NCBI GenBank assembly: GCA_963281255.1 | Contig: OY725505.1 | Span: 2,294,001 to 2,358,000 of the forward strand | Length of the DNA: 64,000 nucleotides | Source of the DNA: Aphrocallistes beatrix | Lineage: Eukaryota; Porifera; Hexactinellida; Sceptrulophora; Aphrocallistidae | Reading direction: 5' to 3' | Part shown: positions 38,901 through 53,900 of the stretch, piece by piece | How positions within the stretch are numbered: position 1 is the first letter of the stretch | How the letters are laid out: every line of letters starts with the position of its first letter | Notes under the pieces: model-generated | Database searches by the model: none | What the model was told of the DNA's origin: nothing | The model's input: the letters and a program-made list of their open reading frames with translations, nothing else | Made by a program: the position numbers and the translations under genes

Positions 38901-41900
38901 TTAAACATCAGCACCACTTCTCTACCTTGTGTTTGTACCGTCAAGTCTGGAATTAAACTTTGCAATCTCCCCTCCAGTCGTGTTGTATTGCATTTTCCAG
39001 AGAAACTTGGATCTTGTTCCTTCAACCTGGATTCATAAAGTCTTCCTGAGTCAGACAATTCTAAGACTAGGGTTTTTAATCCCGGGATCCCGGGATCCCG
39101 GCTTGTTTTAGCCCGGGATTCATTTTTCAATCCCGGGATACTGATGATTAATGCAGTTTATATATCACACATGTCTATGTCTATTGGTTTGTAATACAGG
39201 GTTTCCCATAATTGGATGAAATAGTGATTCAATATATATAACACTTTGATTAATATACTATACAAAGTTATGATACTAATAATATGGTCAAATTGAACTT
39301 GCAAGGACCTTTCTGATGTATTATAAAAGTGTTTGTATGTGACTCTTACACTACAAATTTACAAATATCTATATGATGGCTGAGAAAAACGTTTTTCAAA
39401 ATTTTGCAGGTGCACCCATTTGGAAATATTTCAAGCGTTCCCTATGTGGGAAATTAGCTGTGTAATTCATGTAGTAAACAGCTTAAGTGCGAAGGTGGAT
39501 CCACCAAAGGATTGCACATTCATTTAAGAACGATCCACAAAATCGAACTATCTAAACGCACTGATACGAAAGAAACAAGCGCGGAGGTCTCTAACTCTGA
39601 AATGCCCATCTCAAATGCTAATAGGAAACTAGATATCTACATGAACGAAATAGTCACGTTAAATTAAACTACAAGCACGCTTCGCTTGCTTGCGCTGCGC
39701 GGCTTGCGGACACTGCGTGTCCGCAGAGTCGCCCTACGGGCGCCTGGAGTCACTCAATCTAACATATTTTGTAATTTGTTTACTTTATGTATCTATTGTA
39801 AACAAAAGTAAACATTGATCATCAAATATACTCGAAAATATGATATTCGAAATCTACACCCCTGAAAACCCCATGACAACCGTTGAAAGCAAGTTTCTAG
39901 CATATTTTTGAGATTTGTTTACTTTATGTATCTAATGTAAACAAAAGTAAACAAATAATTTATCATATAAATCTGAAAATATGATATTCGAAATCCACAC
40001 CCCTGAAAACCCCATGTCAACCGTTGAAAGCAAGTTTCTAGCATATTTTTGAGATTTGTTTACTTTATGTATCTATTGTAAACAAAAGTAAACAAATAAT
40101 TATCATATAAATCTGAAAATATGATATTCGAAATCTACACCCCTGAAAACCCCATGTCAACCGTTGGAAGCTAGTCTCTAGCATTATTTTCAAAATTCAT
40201 CAAATGGTGTGAAAATATGTATACGTTGGAAGCTAGTCTCTAGCATTATTTTCAAAATTCATCAAATGGTGTGAAAATATGTATATAAAGGTGTGAAAAT
40301 ATGCACATAATCTTTTTTATTGCCATACATTATAATACATTTAAGATAACAAACTTAAGTTGTGGCTTTGAAGTATTAATAACAATGACGATCTATTGTA
40401 GTGTCGTACAATGGTTTCTATTGTGATAGTGTAGAGTCATTTATTTTGTATAGAAAAGGTGCGAAAAATTGTTTTCCATTTTTTTTGCAGAGATGTTAAA
40501 ATTTCGCTTAGATCTTAGAACTTAATCGTAGTCATATCATTTGACACCTACATGCCAATTTTCATACCTCTATGACTTCCCAATTCTTCAATCAATTCGG
40601 ACAAACACATTAAAAAAAAAAAAATCCTAGCATTTTAATATATAAGATATACAAATACTAGCATACCAATTCTTGAAAATTACTAATCCCGGGATTCAGA
40701 ATTTGTCAATCCCGAAATCCCGGGATTGGAATTTTAGACCGGGATTAAAAACCCTATTCGTGACAGAAATCATATATGTAGGAAACAAGCTCAGTCAACA
40801 CTATCTACTGCTTTCTTTTTCTGGTCATCCTCCCTCCGTTCAACATAATGATTCCGAATGGGTTGTTCAGAGAAGTCACATACAGGTGAGATGATACTTT
40901 GTATCTAATGCATGAATGTGATAGAGTTTCCTAAAAGGTTTGTCTTGTAGAATGTTTACATACTCGCGAAAATGTAAATAGCTATTATGGAGATTATAAT
41001 TAGAAAAGTATAAATAAACAAGTACTCTTGTAAATAATTTATTAAAACGAGTTTTAATACTTTATATGAACTCACTTCAATCGAATAAATAATCATTAAG
41101 TAGATATCTTGTAAGAATTTTTTCCCTTCAGTACCAGAACTCTCTTTCGTAAATTGTTCCAAGTATTTAGAAATGCAAGTCATCATAGTTTCTAGCCTAA
41201 AAAGATATTGATAAAATAATATAATAATGAATAAACTTGCTGTAAATTCCTAGATCAGTAGCTAATTAATTTAGGCTATTAAAAAATATACCTCGTTCTC
41301 AATAAAATATGCAAAATAAACATTTTCAAGTGAAATGGAGGAATGTATTCAACATCCAGCTCAACTGTCGATCCATCTGAATGTTGCCCATAAGAAGTTA
41401 CATCAGCCAAGTTTAGAGTAATAAATTTGGTCAAATAAATAACAAGTTTTTCTTGAAAGTCATATTTCAAAACCACTGTAGTAATTACACATCTCAAAAA
41501 TTCTGAAATACAATCTCCCAACTCCACAAGGAAACTATAGAGGATAAAATAAATAGCATAAATTGAACTCAATCATCAAACACTAATCAAACGCTAGGAT
41601 TTTAGCGTGCTTCCTATCAATTATAGTGGATTTATTATTCTATATATGTAACACTAGAATGTATACACCGTTCTAAAATGAGTGCTAGTGTCTGCTCGGC
41701 CGTAATCCCTCCTCTGACAACAGTTTAAAAGATAATGACTTAAATTTTTTGTAATGATCAGACATTATGTGTTAATTTGCACCTAACCCTTCGAATTTTT
41801 ATATAAATATGATACCAAAGTACCCATATATGTTGCTAAAATTTTGATTAGTCATCATATGATTGCGCAATAGGTTTACCTATGACAAATTTAGTGATTT

Positions 41901-44900
41901 TTAGAGGCGGTTTACGGACATTTCTAAGTGTTTTTAATATAAAGTATGTATTCGCATAGAACCGAGCTGTGAATGGGTTGATGCGAAAAATTTGAATTTT
42001 TTCTTGGAATCTGACTACATTACAGCGTTGCTATAGAAACGTATTTCGGTTAGTTGGGCTCATATATAAAAAATAGGGATTCTTGATCCTATTTGATAGC
42101 CAATAGACTACTTCCTATTAAGTGATAATATAATTTGTCTAAATTCAATAGTTTACGAGTTATTTGATGACAATACATTCCGACACTCTATTCTGCGTAG
42201 TTAATGATTTTAAGCAGTTCATGTATTAGTTTTACCATCTTATAGCCCATCCATAGTCCCAAATCCGCAGGTTACTGTTAGGCCCTATATATAGTAGGCT
42301 ATGATTGAAGAAACTACCGATCATATAAAGTTCGATTCATATACAACCGAAGATTTTATCAGTGGCTCGAATATGAATCTCAGACAAAACGTTAACAGAA
42401 CAAATTTCTGTTTGCTGGGCGTACCATTTTATGAGTTAGAAGGTTGGAATTTTAATTCATGGATGTATAAATATTCTTCACACGGTACTTAGACTCCTTT
42501 ATGTAAGGACTGTAGCCGTTCAATCTTAGGTCCTGGAACTTGGGTCCGTCCATTGTGTATTATTGATATCTCAGAATCCGCTCAAGTTAGACATGGGAAA
42601 TGTATTATTGTTAAATAGGAAGTCATATTTTTGGAGTCCCTTGTTCAAGTAGCTTACCTCAACTATGTGTGGAATGTGAGTTATGCGGTTTTCACAGCTG
42701 ATTTTCACACATTTTTATCAATTTTGGTGATATTCTGACCTGTTTTAAAGGGGCCGCTGCATTAGTTCGAATTTGGACAGTTGGCATTAGTTCGACAATA
42801 ATTTCAGACAGTTGGCATTAGTTCGACAGTAATTTCAGACAGTTGGCATTAGTTCGACAGTAATTTCAGACAGTTGGCATTAGTTCGACAGTAATTTCAG
42901 ACAGTTGGCAAATAATCGCAGAAAGGTCTGAAATTACTGTCGAACTAATGCCAACTGTCTGAAATTATTGTCGAACTAATGCCAACTGTCTGAAATTACT
43001 GTCGAACTAATGCCAACTGTCTGAAATTACTGTCGAACTAATGCCAACTGTCTGAAATTACTGTCGAACTAATGCCAACTGTCTGAAATTACTGTCGAAC
43101 TAATGCCAACTGTCTGAAATTATTGTCGAACTAATGCCAACTGTCCAAATTCGAACTAATGCAGGCGCCCCGTTTTAAACAAATTTTAAAGCGGATGGTG
43201 ATACATATTCTTGCTAATTTAGAATATAATACGTACATACAAGTACGCTTCGTGCACTTGCATAGCGAAGCGAGCGAACACTACATGGCCGCAAAGTTGC
43301 TGTGCGGACGCTTGGAGATATCAAATAATTTAGAGACCCCGACACCGCATAATATTGATTATCTTTCACTAATCCATTTCGAAAATGTTTAGTTTATTTC
43401 TCCATTGCAAACAAAAAAACTCACAGATGGGAGTGTGCTTCTAAAATAATTATCTTGAGAATACACATGTGAAAGGTGATTTTATTCAGTCACTGTACCC
43501 AGATTTTACATTTGTTGATTACTCACCATGGCGTTATCATAATGTAAGCATATTTTGTAGATACACCAATAGTGTACCTTTGGTATTAATATGGAACCGG
43601 CCGGACAACAGCATTAATTTTAGAATTGTGCACTTATACTGTACTATTTATATGACCATATATCCTAGTATATGATAGTATAGGAAGCACATAATATAAC
43701 TACTAACCACAGTTTCTAAAAAATACGATACTCAGAATCTACATCCCTAAAACCACAAATTCTCTTAGGTTGCAAAAATATATGTTAGTGTAACGGGTAG
43801 ATGTCCATAGCTAGACATAGGACATAGACATAGTATGAATAATCGAAGATAACCCACATGGAGTGAATACCTGCATAATCAAGTGTTAGTCTTTAGGCTT
43901 AGACTTATTTAGTATTTAGGATAATTCATAGCCTACTATACATAAGGCCTCACAACTGATTGTGGATTTTGGACCAGGGATGCGGAAGAAGACCGTTGAA
44001 CTAATGCATGAGCTGCCTTAAATCATTTACAAAGCACAATAGAGCTTAGGAATATATTATCAGCATATATAAATATGGTGTCAAAGTACCCATATCCATT
44101 GTTAAAAATTTGATTAGTCACCATATGGTTGCGCAATAGGTTATATTTGTGACAAATTTGGTGATTTTCAGAGGCTGTTTAGGGGCACTTCTAAGTGTTT
44201 TTACTGTAAATTTTTTCGCATAGAACTGAGATATGAATGGGTTAATACGAAAATTTTGGATTTTTTTCATGGAATGTTGGTACATTCCAGTGTTGCTATG
44301 GAAACGTGTTTTGGTCAGTTTAGGTCATATCTTGAAAACCACAAGAGCTAGACATTTAAATGTAATTCCATTTGATTGGAACTATACTACTTCCTATTAA
44401 GTGATAATATAATTTCAACCTCTAAATTCAATAGTTTATGAGATAATCGACAAATTATCAAATGTGACCAATATGGTACATTGTCTAATATCTCATAAAC
44501 TATTGAATTTAGAGGTCGAAATTATATTATCACTTAATAGGAAGTAGTATATTCACTATCAAATGGAATTACATTTGAATGTGTAGCCATTGCAGTTTTC
44601 AAGATATAACGCCAACTGACCAAAACACGTTTCCATAGCAACACTGGAATGTACCAACATTCCATGAAAAAATTCCAAAATTTTCGTATTAACCCATTCA
44701 TATCTCAGTTCTATGCGAAAAATTTACAGTAAAAACACTTAGAAGTGCCCCTAAACGGTCTCTGAAAATCACCAAATTTGTCACTAATATAACCTATTGC
44801 GCAACCATATAGGGACTAATCAAATTTTTAACAATGGATATGGGTACTTTGACACCATATTTATATATGCTGATAATATATTCCTAAGCTCTATTGTGCT

Positions 44901-47900
44901 TTGTAAATGATTTAAGGCAGCTCATGCATTAGTTCAACGGTCTTCTTCCGCATCCCTGGTCCAAAATCCACAATCAGTTGTGAGGCCTTATGTATAGTAG
45001 GCTATGAATATTCATTACTTAGTTCACTTATCGTTTGTTCATTAATTATTAGATTTCTGACCCTTTCAATTGTGATCTAGCCTTTGTTTAATAGTCACTA
45101 ATCAAAGCGTAATATTAGTATTCTAGACAGCAACTGAGCAACAGTATATAAAAACTTACTTATTTCCTTCAATTTTGTATTTCTCGCTTGTCTTGGCACT
45201 TGAGTACAGTTTGCAAACAACTCCTACTATATCCAACATAGGATCATCACTAGAAAAGTCTGCTCCTTTTAATAACTAGAAAATAAATAAAAATTTGCAA
45301 TTACTAATATATAGAAGAATTTCAAGAATAAATAAAAAATATCCCTAAATTGCAAATAAACATAAATTTGTTGATAAAAGCATCTAACATAAAACATCAA
45401 TCTTTCTCCACCTTTCTCATGTCGTACAATCTAGAAATCCCACAAAACCCGTGCTGCTAAGTGAATAGTCGAGCAACGTGAGAAATTGGAGCTGTACTGA
45501 AATATCTTCTTGATACTATCTAGCTTGCCAGCGATAACATACTATGTACGTACCCCTAAGTAGCTAGCTTCTGAAATACCCTCTTACCTATTTTTAGTGT
45601 GCTTATGAAGTAGATTCAGAGATGAAACGCTTACAAAAGGGCGGGTTTAGTCGGAATGGTTCTTTTGTAATAGGGAGTAGTTGTTTTGTGGTGGGTTTAG
45701 TATGGAAATACTGATATTTTATTATTAGGGGGAGGGGAAGGATTCGGTTTCTTTGATTCGTGGAAAATATACCACGTAAGATTTTAATTACAGTTTCGAA
45801 GTCAAGGCAATTAAATTCAAAAATTTGGGTCTGCCTCATGGACCTAAAGAAAGTCCTCGCCCACCAAAAGCTATGCATAACGATATTTGTAATCAGAAAA
45901 CTTTCAGCAATTTGAGGGGTCAGTGTTATATTCGCCGCACTTTATCGCCAAGAATATCGCCAGTAACAGCCAAAAGCTACCATCCCTGGAAGTCCATCAT
46001 ATATTTTCCAACTCTGAGATGATATTCCTTGCCAAAAATTAACATTAGCATTAGTCCCTCGATTTGGACCCACCAACCCCTGGCTCAAGGACTAGGACGT
46101 TTTATTTTCAAAATTTGTTGACTACACCATGTATAGTGTCCCAACTTCTGAAATAACCGGCTGGCGCATTTTTTAGGTTACTAACTTCTTTTATAAAGTG
46201 ACCTACTTCTAAAATATCCAGTGAGTGTATTTGTTTTTGTTTTGTTGTTTCAAGTAGAATTTTTTAAAATAATTATTCATGATTAAATGGTCCTTGAACT
46301 TAAATACTTAGCCTACTTATATAGCCTAGCTATTATATAGCCTACAGTATATAAGGCCTCACAGTAACTTACGGATTTGGGACTAGGGATGCGGTAGAAG
46401 ATGGTTGAACTTAAACATGAGTTGCCTTAAATCATTAACAAAGCACAATAGAGCTTAGGAATGTATTACCAGCATATATAAATATGCAGGGTTGGCTAAT
46501 TTAACCCCCCCCCGGGTTAAACCCGGATTTAACCCGGGTTAAACCCGGGCTGGGCAAAACCCCCCTTTGTGGGTTAAACTGGGTTAAAGTGGGTTTTATT
46601 CTAATGTACTTGTAAATCAAGTTAATTTTAGCGATATCAATTGTTTGGATTGAAAATCCTTATACTGCAAGTATTATATTGAGATTCCGTAATGATGTTT
46701 TTAATAAGAACTGATGTACGAACATGGAATTTCTTAAAAGTTACAACAATCTGAAGTGCTTTAAGTAAACAATCAAAATATACTAGTATATAGAGCAGTT
46801 TGTTCATCTTACCTACTCTAATCATAGCAGGTACTACATATATAATGGCAAGTTTTGTTGGTGGCCCAGTGATCCTGTTCAAAGCTTTTTTTCTAAAAGT
46901 AGAAGGTCCAAGGTGAGGCGCATAAATACTTCAATTGAGCGGATATTTTCTAACTTTAGTTTAGTCCAGAACAAACTTCGAAATAGATTAGACTTAGAGA
47001 ACCAGCAAAATTGGTAATCTGTTATCGGGAATTGAGAGGTTCAGTGGAGTTTGAATGGTGATTTGCTTTTCATTTGTTTTAGATTTTCATTAGTGTATTA
47101 GATTTTGATATGCACCTCTTACAATAAATACGCTAATATAATTAATTATATCGTTGAATTTGAAAACAAAGACAATGACTGGGAAAATCCGTTTCTGGAG
47201 AATAAAACCCGTTTTAACCCGGGTTAAACTAATTAAACCCGGATTTTACCCGGGTTTAACCCACTGGGCTGGGCAAAACCTATTTAACCCGGTTTAAATT
47301 CCAACCCTGTAAATATGGTGTCAAAGTACCGACATCCGCTGTTAAAATTTTGATCAGTCACCATATGGTTGCGCAATAGGTTATATTTGTGTCAAATTTC
47401 GGTGATTTTCAGAGGCCGTTTAGGGGCATTTCTAAGTGTTTTTATTAAAAGTTTTTTCTCATAGAACTGAGGTGTTAATGAGTTAATGCGAAAAAGTGGA
47501 TTTTTTTCATAGAATGTTGCTACATTCCAGTGTTGCTATGGAAACGTGTTTTGGTCAGTTGGGGTTATATCTTAAAAACTGCAAAAGTTACACATTCAAA
47601 TGTAGTTCCATTTGATAGCGAATATGCTACTTCAAATTAAGCAATAATATAATTTAGACCTCTAAATTCAATGGTTTACGAGATATTCGACAAATTACCA
47701 AATGTGACCAATATGATACATTGTCGAATATCTCGTAAACCATTGAATTTAGAGGTCGAAATTATATTATTGCTTAATAGGAAGTAGCATATTCGCTATC
47801 AAATGGAACTACATTTGAATGTGTAACTTTTGCAGTTTTTAAGATATAACCCCAACTGACCAAAACACGTTTCCATAGCAACACTGGAATGTAGCAACAT

Positions 47901-50900
47901 TCTATGAAAAAAATCCACTTTTTCGCATTAACTCATTAACACCTCAGTTCTATGAGAAAAAACTTTTAATAAAAACACTTAGAAATGCCCCTAAACGGCC
48001 TCTGAAAATCACCGAAATTTGACACAAATATAACCTATTGCGCAACCATATGGTGACTGATCAAAATTTTAACAACGGATGTCGGTACTTTGACACCATA
48101 TTTATATATGCTGGTAATACATTCCTAAGCTCTATTGTGCTTTGTTAATGATTTAAGGCAACTCATGTTTAAGTTCAACCATCTTCTACCGCATCCCTAG
48201 TCCCAAATCCGCAAGTTACTGTGAGGCCATATATACAGTAGGTTATGATATATCTATATCTATATATCTGTAACGAATTGATTGAAGAAACTGCCAGGCG
48301 CAGAAAGCTGATTTTTGGCATGTGGGAGTCTTTTGGCTATGGCTCCAATAGATTCTGAGCTCAGACGAAAATGTCGACTCATCATGGAATTATGACGTCA
48401 TCGTCAATTTTCGACCATAACTTAGCCATTTTAGGTGATTACAGGCTGAAATTTTAATAGAATGTGTATATTAATATATCTCACATATGATGTAACTATC
48501 ATCAAAAAGAATGACTCATCACTCTGTTATGACGTCACCATTACGCATCAAAATTAAAAAAATTGACAAATTTGGTGATTTTTCGTGCGATATCGATTAT
48601 GACAGTACGACAGACTATTTTGATATGTTACCTACCTTATAATTAATCAATGTGACCACAGGTTCCCAAAGGGCACCTCCAGCGGACACAAAGTGTCCGC
48701 CAGCCGCGCAGCGCATGCAAGCGAAGCGCGCTTGTAGATAAATAATAATGTTGCTAAGAATGATTGGGTAATTTTCATAGCTAGTTGTCTGCTATAGTAG
48801 TATTCAGGTTTCCCAATTTTCTATCCTTTTGAAGTGACCTTCTAGAATACTAATGAATCAAGTAAAGAGTGGCTAAAACTCTATCGTAATTTTGTATTTC
48901 CAAGAACACTTATGCTGCCACCACAACAGATGAGGATTTTCACATTGGGAATTTTCGCCATTTTCTCAAAAGGATTCCAAACCATAGATTTGGATCTAGT
49001 TACCAAAATTCCTTTGACTAATAAATCGGTAGCTTAATCTTATTTATTAGTCGATGTGATTATCAATACTGAAAATTTTTTGAAAATTTAAACTATATCC
49101 ATTCTCTGTAATACTTATGTATACGTATAACTATAGTTGCATTGTATGCTTACTCAGGTAGTTTTACGCCTTGTTCCATTCTCACAAACTTGTTATATCT
49201 TAATAACGGTATAATCGTGTAACATCTGGTTAATTGGCTTCAATTACCCGGTTCCTCTGACTTGAAATACCCGGGTTTTGAATAAGAATAGAAATTTAGG
49301 AACCGGGTAATATCCGGGTATTTGAGACCCGGGTCCCACCTCTAAATTGTACTCATTAGTTCGAATTGATCTTCAAAATAATGTCAATAGTTTGAATATA
49401 TTTTCAATGTACTGTCATTAGTTCAAATACTATATGACCAGCGTATTATTTGTTGCTAACACCGAAGTTAACAACGTACATTTGAGGTACGAATTTCATA
49501 TAATACAATTGTTAAAGCTTTTCCAATTTCTCATATTCTCAGCAGAAAATGCTGCTTTTCCCTCAGTTCTTATACATAGCTCTCCATAATGGCAACCACC
49601 CCCTTCGTTCAGAAATGCCCTTTTCATTCTCAATTTTCTACTATTCTCAGCAGAAAATGCTGCTAACTAACGACTGCATTGAAATTCGAACTAATGCTGC
49701 GTCCACACATATATGTATACGTATATGCAATGAATTTATTGAAGAAACTGCCAGGCACAGAAATCAGAATTTTGGCATGTGGGAGAATTATGATGTCATT
49801 GTCACCTTTTTTATTAGAAATTTCAGTCTTTCGACTATAACTCAGCTATTTTAGGTGATGGAAGGCTGAACTTTTAATATAATGTATATATTAATATATC
49901 TCAAATATGATAAACTTTCATCAAAAATGATGACTCATCACTCTGTTATGACATCATCATTATGCATCAAAAAAAAATTTAATAATTGACAAATTTTGTG
50001 ATTTTTCGAGTGATATCAATTATAACAGTAAGACAGACATATTTAGAGATGTTATCTACTATATTATTAATCAAAGTTCGCCTAGGCGCCCGCACGGCGC
50101 CTCCTGCGGACGCAAAGTGTCCGCCAGCCGCGCAGGGCCATGCCCCACTGGCTAAGCAACACTGTGTTAAGGTATACAAATTAATAGAAATAATTCTATT
50201 AGACTTGCCTTATGAAGTGTGTTGAGTGAATTACTAGTGAATTTTAAACCATTCTTCAGACTGATTTTTGATATAAAAAGATATATAACTAGAATTTCAT
50301 CCCATCTAGATCTAAAAAATAAATAAATAAAATAAATAAATAAGTTCCGAAATTAAATACATTTTTTTAATATCAACTTTTAAATATAGCATTAGGAAAG
50401 GTATTTCCTCATTAAAATTGTCGACACGAAAACATTTGAGAATTCTCACCTTAGATACTACGCCAATGAATTGAATTGAAAATCGTATACTGAGGTGCAC
50501 ATCTACATGTCTCACTGCACTATTCCTGAAAAATTGAATCCCTTAACTGGCTAAACCAGTGTAACTTTTTAAGGAGGTCCAGGGCCGTTTAAAGAATTTA
50601 CCAAGCCTAGAGCAATGCGGGGCCAAATAAAAAAATCCCTATAATTTGATTAAGTCGGTCCAATGATGTCCATGCCACAGAATTAAACTCGGGGCAAATG
50701 CCCCGGATCCACCCCCAAAGGAGTCAAATATCGATCACTTAACTAACAGTTATTTTTGTCACCCATGGAGAATAATTTATATGAATTTATCTTACTGGTA
50801 AATATCTTCATGATATGAATGTTTCACCAAAATAATAGATAAATCTCTGATAAATAGGGGCCATCCCCTCACTTTTCAGAGGTTAATCAAGTTTATACGT

Positions 50901-53900
50901 ATATATGACAGTATTGAAACTTGTTTCGCACAGGAGAAATGCGATTTACAAAATGCTTTAGTTGAACGCATTTTTCCTGCAACCAATACAAATAATACCA
51001 CATGTTTTTGATGAAAATTGAAATATTTAATTTGGAACCCCCCCCCCCCCTTAATTTGAGGGATTCCTCAAATTAGCTGCTAAAATTTGAAAATATGGGA
51101 GGGTCTTCAAGCGAGTCCTTACGATGCCTTCCCTCAAGAGTGAGTGTCCACTGTCCATACTCGATTTCTAATCATACTCAAATTTAATTATGTTTCGCCA
51201 TATAAAGTTGACTTTTTTCTCAAAATGAATTCAACAGAATAGCTATTTGAACTAAGAAAAAGCAATGAAAAAATTGTGATGACAAACGTAAAAGACACTC
51301 ACCGTAGAGACTCTTTGAAAGTATGATAATCCTTAATACAATTAGAACGATCTAAATTGAGACCTTTTATGAATAATTCATTATAGGAACGAATTTCTTG
51401 AGTATATTCATCCGCTATAGCTGGATTAGATACCTTTTTATCTTCATACTTGCAATAGGATATCATTTGTTCCAATGCTAAATGTTCTATACGATAGAGA
51501 TTTCTAAATTTTTTCGGATCGTCTTTCAAACTATATATATCTTTGGAAAGCTTTCTAGAAATCCCACGATTATAAGAGAAAACCATCCGTAGATAAGTAA
51601 AAACCTCTTTTAGCTTGTAATAGGAGAAATGGATTAGAGGTATAGATAGATTAAAATTACTTGGCTTCGTTTCTTCAATATAATCCATTGTATTTCCATC
51701 GCTTTTCTCTTCCAAGAGTTTAAAATAGTTCTGAAAGGTAGCTTCATATACCTAAAAAAAATATGACAGAAAACTGAACATTCTATCTTTTTAGAAAAAA
51801 ATTTCTTGGCCTAAATTTAAGTAAATGTCGGTCGACAAACCGATAGTGCAGTTTCAGGAAGTGATTCGATGGAACATAAAATGTAAATATCGGAATACAT
51901 CTTTTAAGGGCATTCTAAGTTTGAAATTTGGAATCTACATATTAAAATATCCTATATTAGCCGTTGAGAACTTTAATCAAAATATTTTTTTCTTCAAAAG
52001 GTGTCAAAGTATGTATAATAACTTACGTGTATGTATAGTAAGTAACTCATAACATTCACATATTATCAATTTAAGTGCGAAAGTCGGATTCCATATATTA
52101 AAATATCCTATATTAGCCGTTGAGAACTTTTAAATCAAAATATTTTTTTCTTCAAAAGGTGTCAAAGTATGTATAATAACTTACGTGTATGTATAGTAAG
52201 TAACTCATAACATTCACATATTATCAATTTAAGTGCGAAAGTCGGATTCCATATATTAAAATACCCTAGATTAGCCGTTGAGACTCGCTTTTAACTCAAA
52301 ATGAATCATTTAAAAAGGTGTAAAACATGCATATATCATATTTAATAGCTCATAAATATTCACAGTCATAGCCTACTGTATATAAGGCCTCACAATAACT
52401 TTTTTTTGGATTTGGGACTAGGGCAGGGGTTTATCTAGGTGCTCGGTCGGCACTTATAGGTGCCAGCCTGGTATCGTCCGAGGAGCCAAGGTGCTTGCAG
52501 TGTGATTCGATTTTGGTCCAAATTTGCAATCACTCATGGAATTACAAGATAAACCACTGTTTAAGTGCCATATAACTTTTATCACCTCCAAAAAACTGCC
52601 GGAATGGAAAATCCTAGATAAACCCATGGACTAGGGATGCGATAGAAGATGGTTGAACTAATACATGAGCTGCCTTAAATCATTAACAAGCACAATAGAT
52701 AGGAATGTATTACCAGCATATATAAATATGGTGTCAAAGTACCCATATCCGTTGTTAAAATTTAGATTAGTCACGATATGGTTGTGCAATAGGTTATACT
52801 TGTGACAAATTTGGTGATTTTCAGAGGTTGTTTAAGGTCACTTCTACGTAAGTGTTTTACTGTTGCTACATTTTGCTACATTCTAGTAATGCTATTGAAA
52901 CATGTTTTGATCAGTTGGGGTTATATGGGGACGAGTCGTTAGTCCTACTTTCAACACTTGATTATTTCCTACACAAATAATACTAAAATGGGTCTATCCA
53001 TGAAGAGGGTTACTTCTAAACGGTACGAGATACAGCTAATCGGATTCCAGATTCGAATAATACACATTCAAATTAATCACAGGTTAATTTTTATAATTAA
53101 TCATTCATTCCAAACTTTATATAATATCAATCAGTGTCACCTTATGCCACATACATCCATTTTAACCACTATACATGATGGCAATGAATTACCTATGGTG
53201 GCTCAGGCTGATAAGATTGTTCATTGAGTTAAGTAATTTATTAATTACAAGCACGCTTCGCTTGCTTGCGCTGCGCGGCTGGCGGACACTTCGTGTCCGC
53301 CTGGAGGTGACATTGGTTAATTATAAGGGAGATATCATCTCTAAATATGTCCATCTTAGTTTTAAAATCGATATCACTCAAAAAACACCAAATTTGTCAA
53401 TTTGAAAATTTTTGATTAGTAATGATGACGTCATAGCAAAGTGATGAGTCATCATTTTTTGATGATAGTTGCATCATATGTGAGACGTGTTAGTATACAG
53501 ATTCTAATAAAATTTCAGCCTTCTATCTCCCATAATGGTTGAGTTATGCACGAATAACTGTGTTGCTTAACTTTTAAAAATGTGACAATGACGTCATAAT
53601 TCCATGATGAGCCGACATTTTGCTCTGAGCTCAGAACTTACTGGAGCCATAGCCAAAAGACTCCCACATGCCAAAAATCAGCTTTCTACGCCTGGCAGTT
53701 TCTTCAATCAATTCGTTACAGATATATATATATACAAGCGCGCTTCGCTTGCTTGCGCTGCGCGGCTGGCGGACACTTTGTGTCCGCCGGAGGCTCCCTT
53801 CGGTCACCTGCGGTCATCATTGATTAATTATATGGGAGATAGCATCTCTAAATACATCTGCCCTACTGTTATAATCGATATCGCACGAAAAATCACCAAA

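Larger units (their letters stand above)
38700..40930 (-). pseudogene. Second decayed copy of the CIIC-type transposon ORF, split by a hAT element
   Basis: Minus-strand text before the insertion (40758-40900) reads KKKAVDSV and ELVSYIYDFCHE; after it (below 39068) ELSDSGRLYESRLKEQDPSF, NTTRLEGRLQSLIPDLTVQT and QGREVVLMFN. These blocks occur in this order in the family also seen at 9700-11020. The family link is recalled, not computed. Confidence 0.5.

Noticed and set aside
38729-39130. 133-codon minus-strand frame as a host gene
   Set aside because: Its ends run into hAT terminal repeats and its motifs fit a decayed transposon ORF, so it is listed as a pseudogene.
39400-39660. Functional BED-finger host gene
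   Set aside because: Frame changes and stops lie inside the finger and hAT terminal repeats flank it.
45603-46022. Overlapping open frames on both strands (up to 91 codons)
   Set aside because: No recognisable motif, no splice partner in phase with the host gene, no homologous copy in the window.
52958-53405. Plus-strand frames of 76-89 codons
   Set aside because: They run into the family A head, and similar frames appear wherever the hairpin head occurs.
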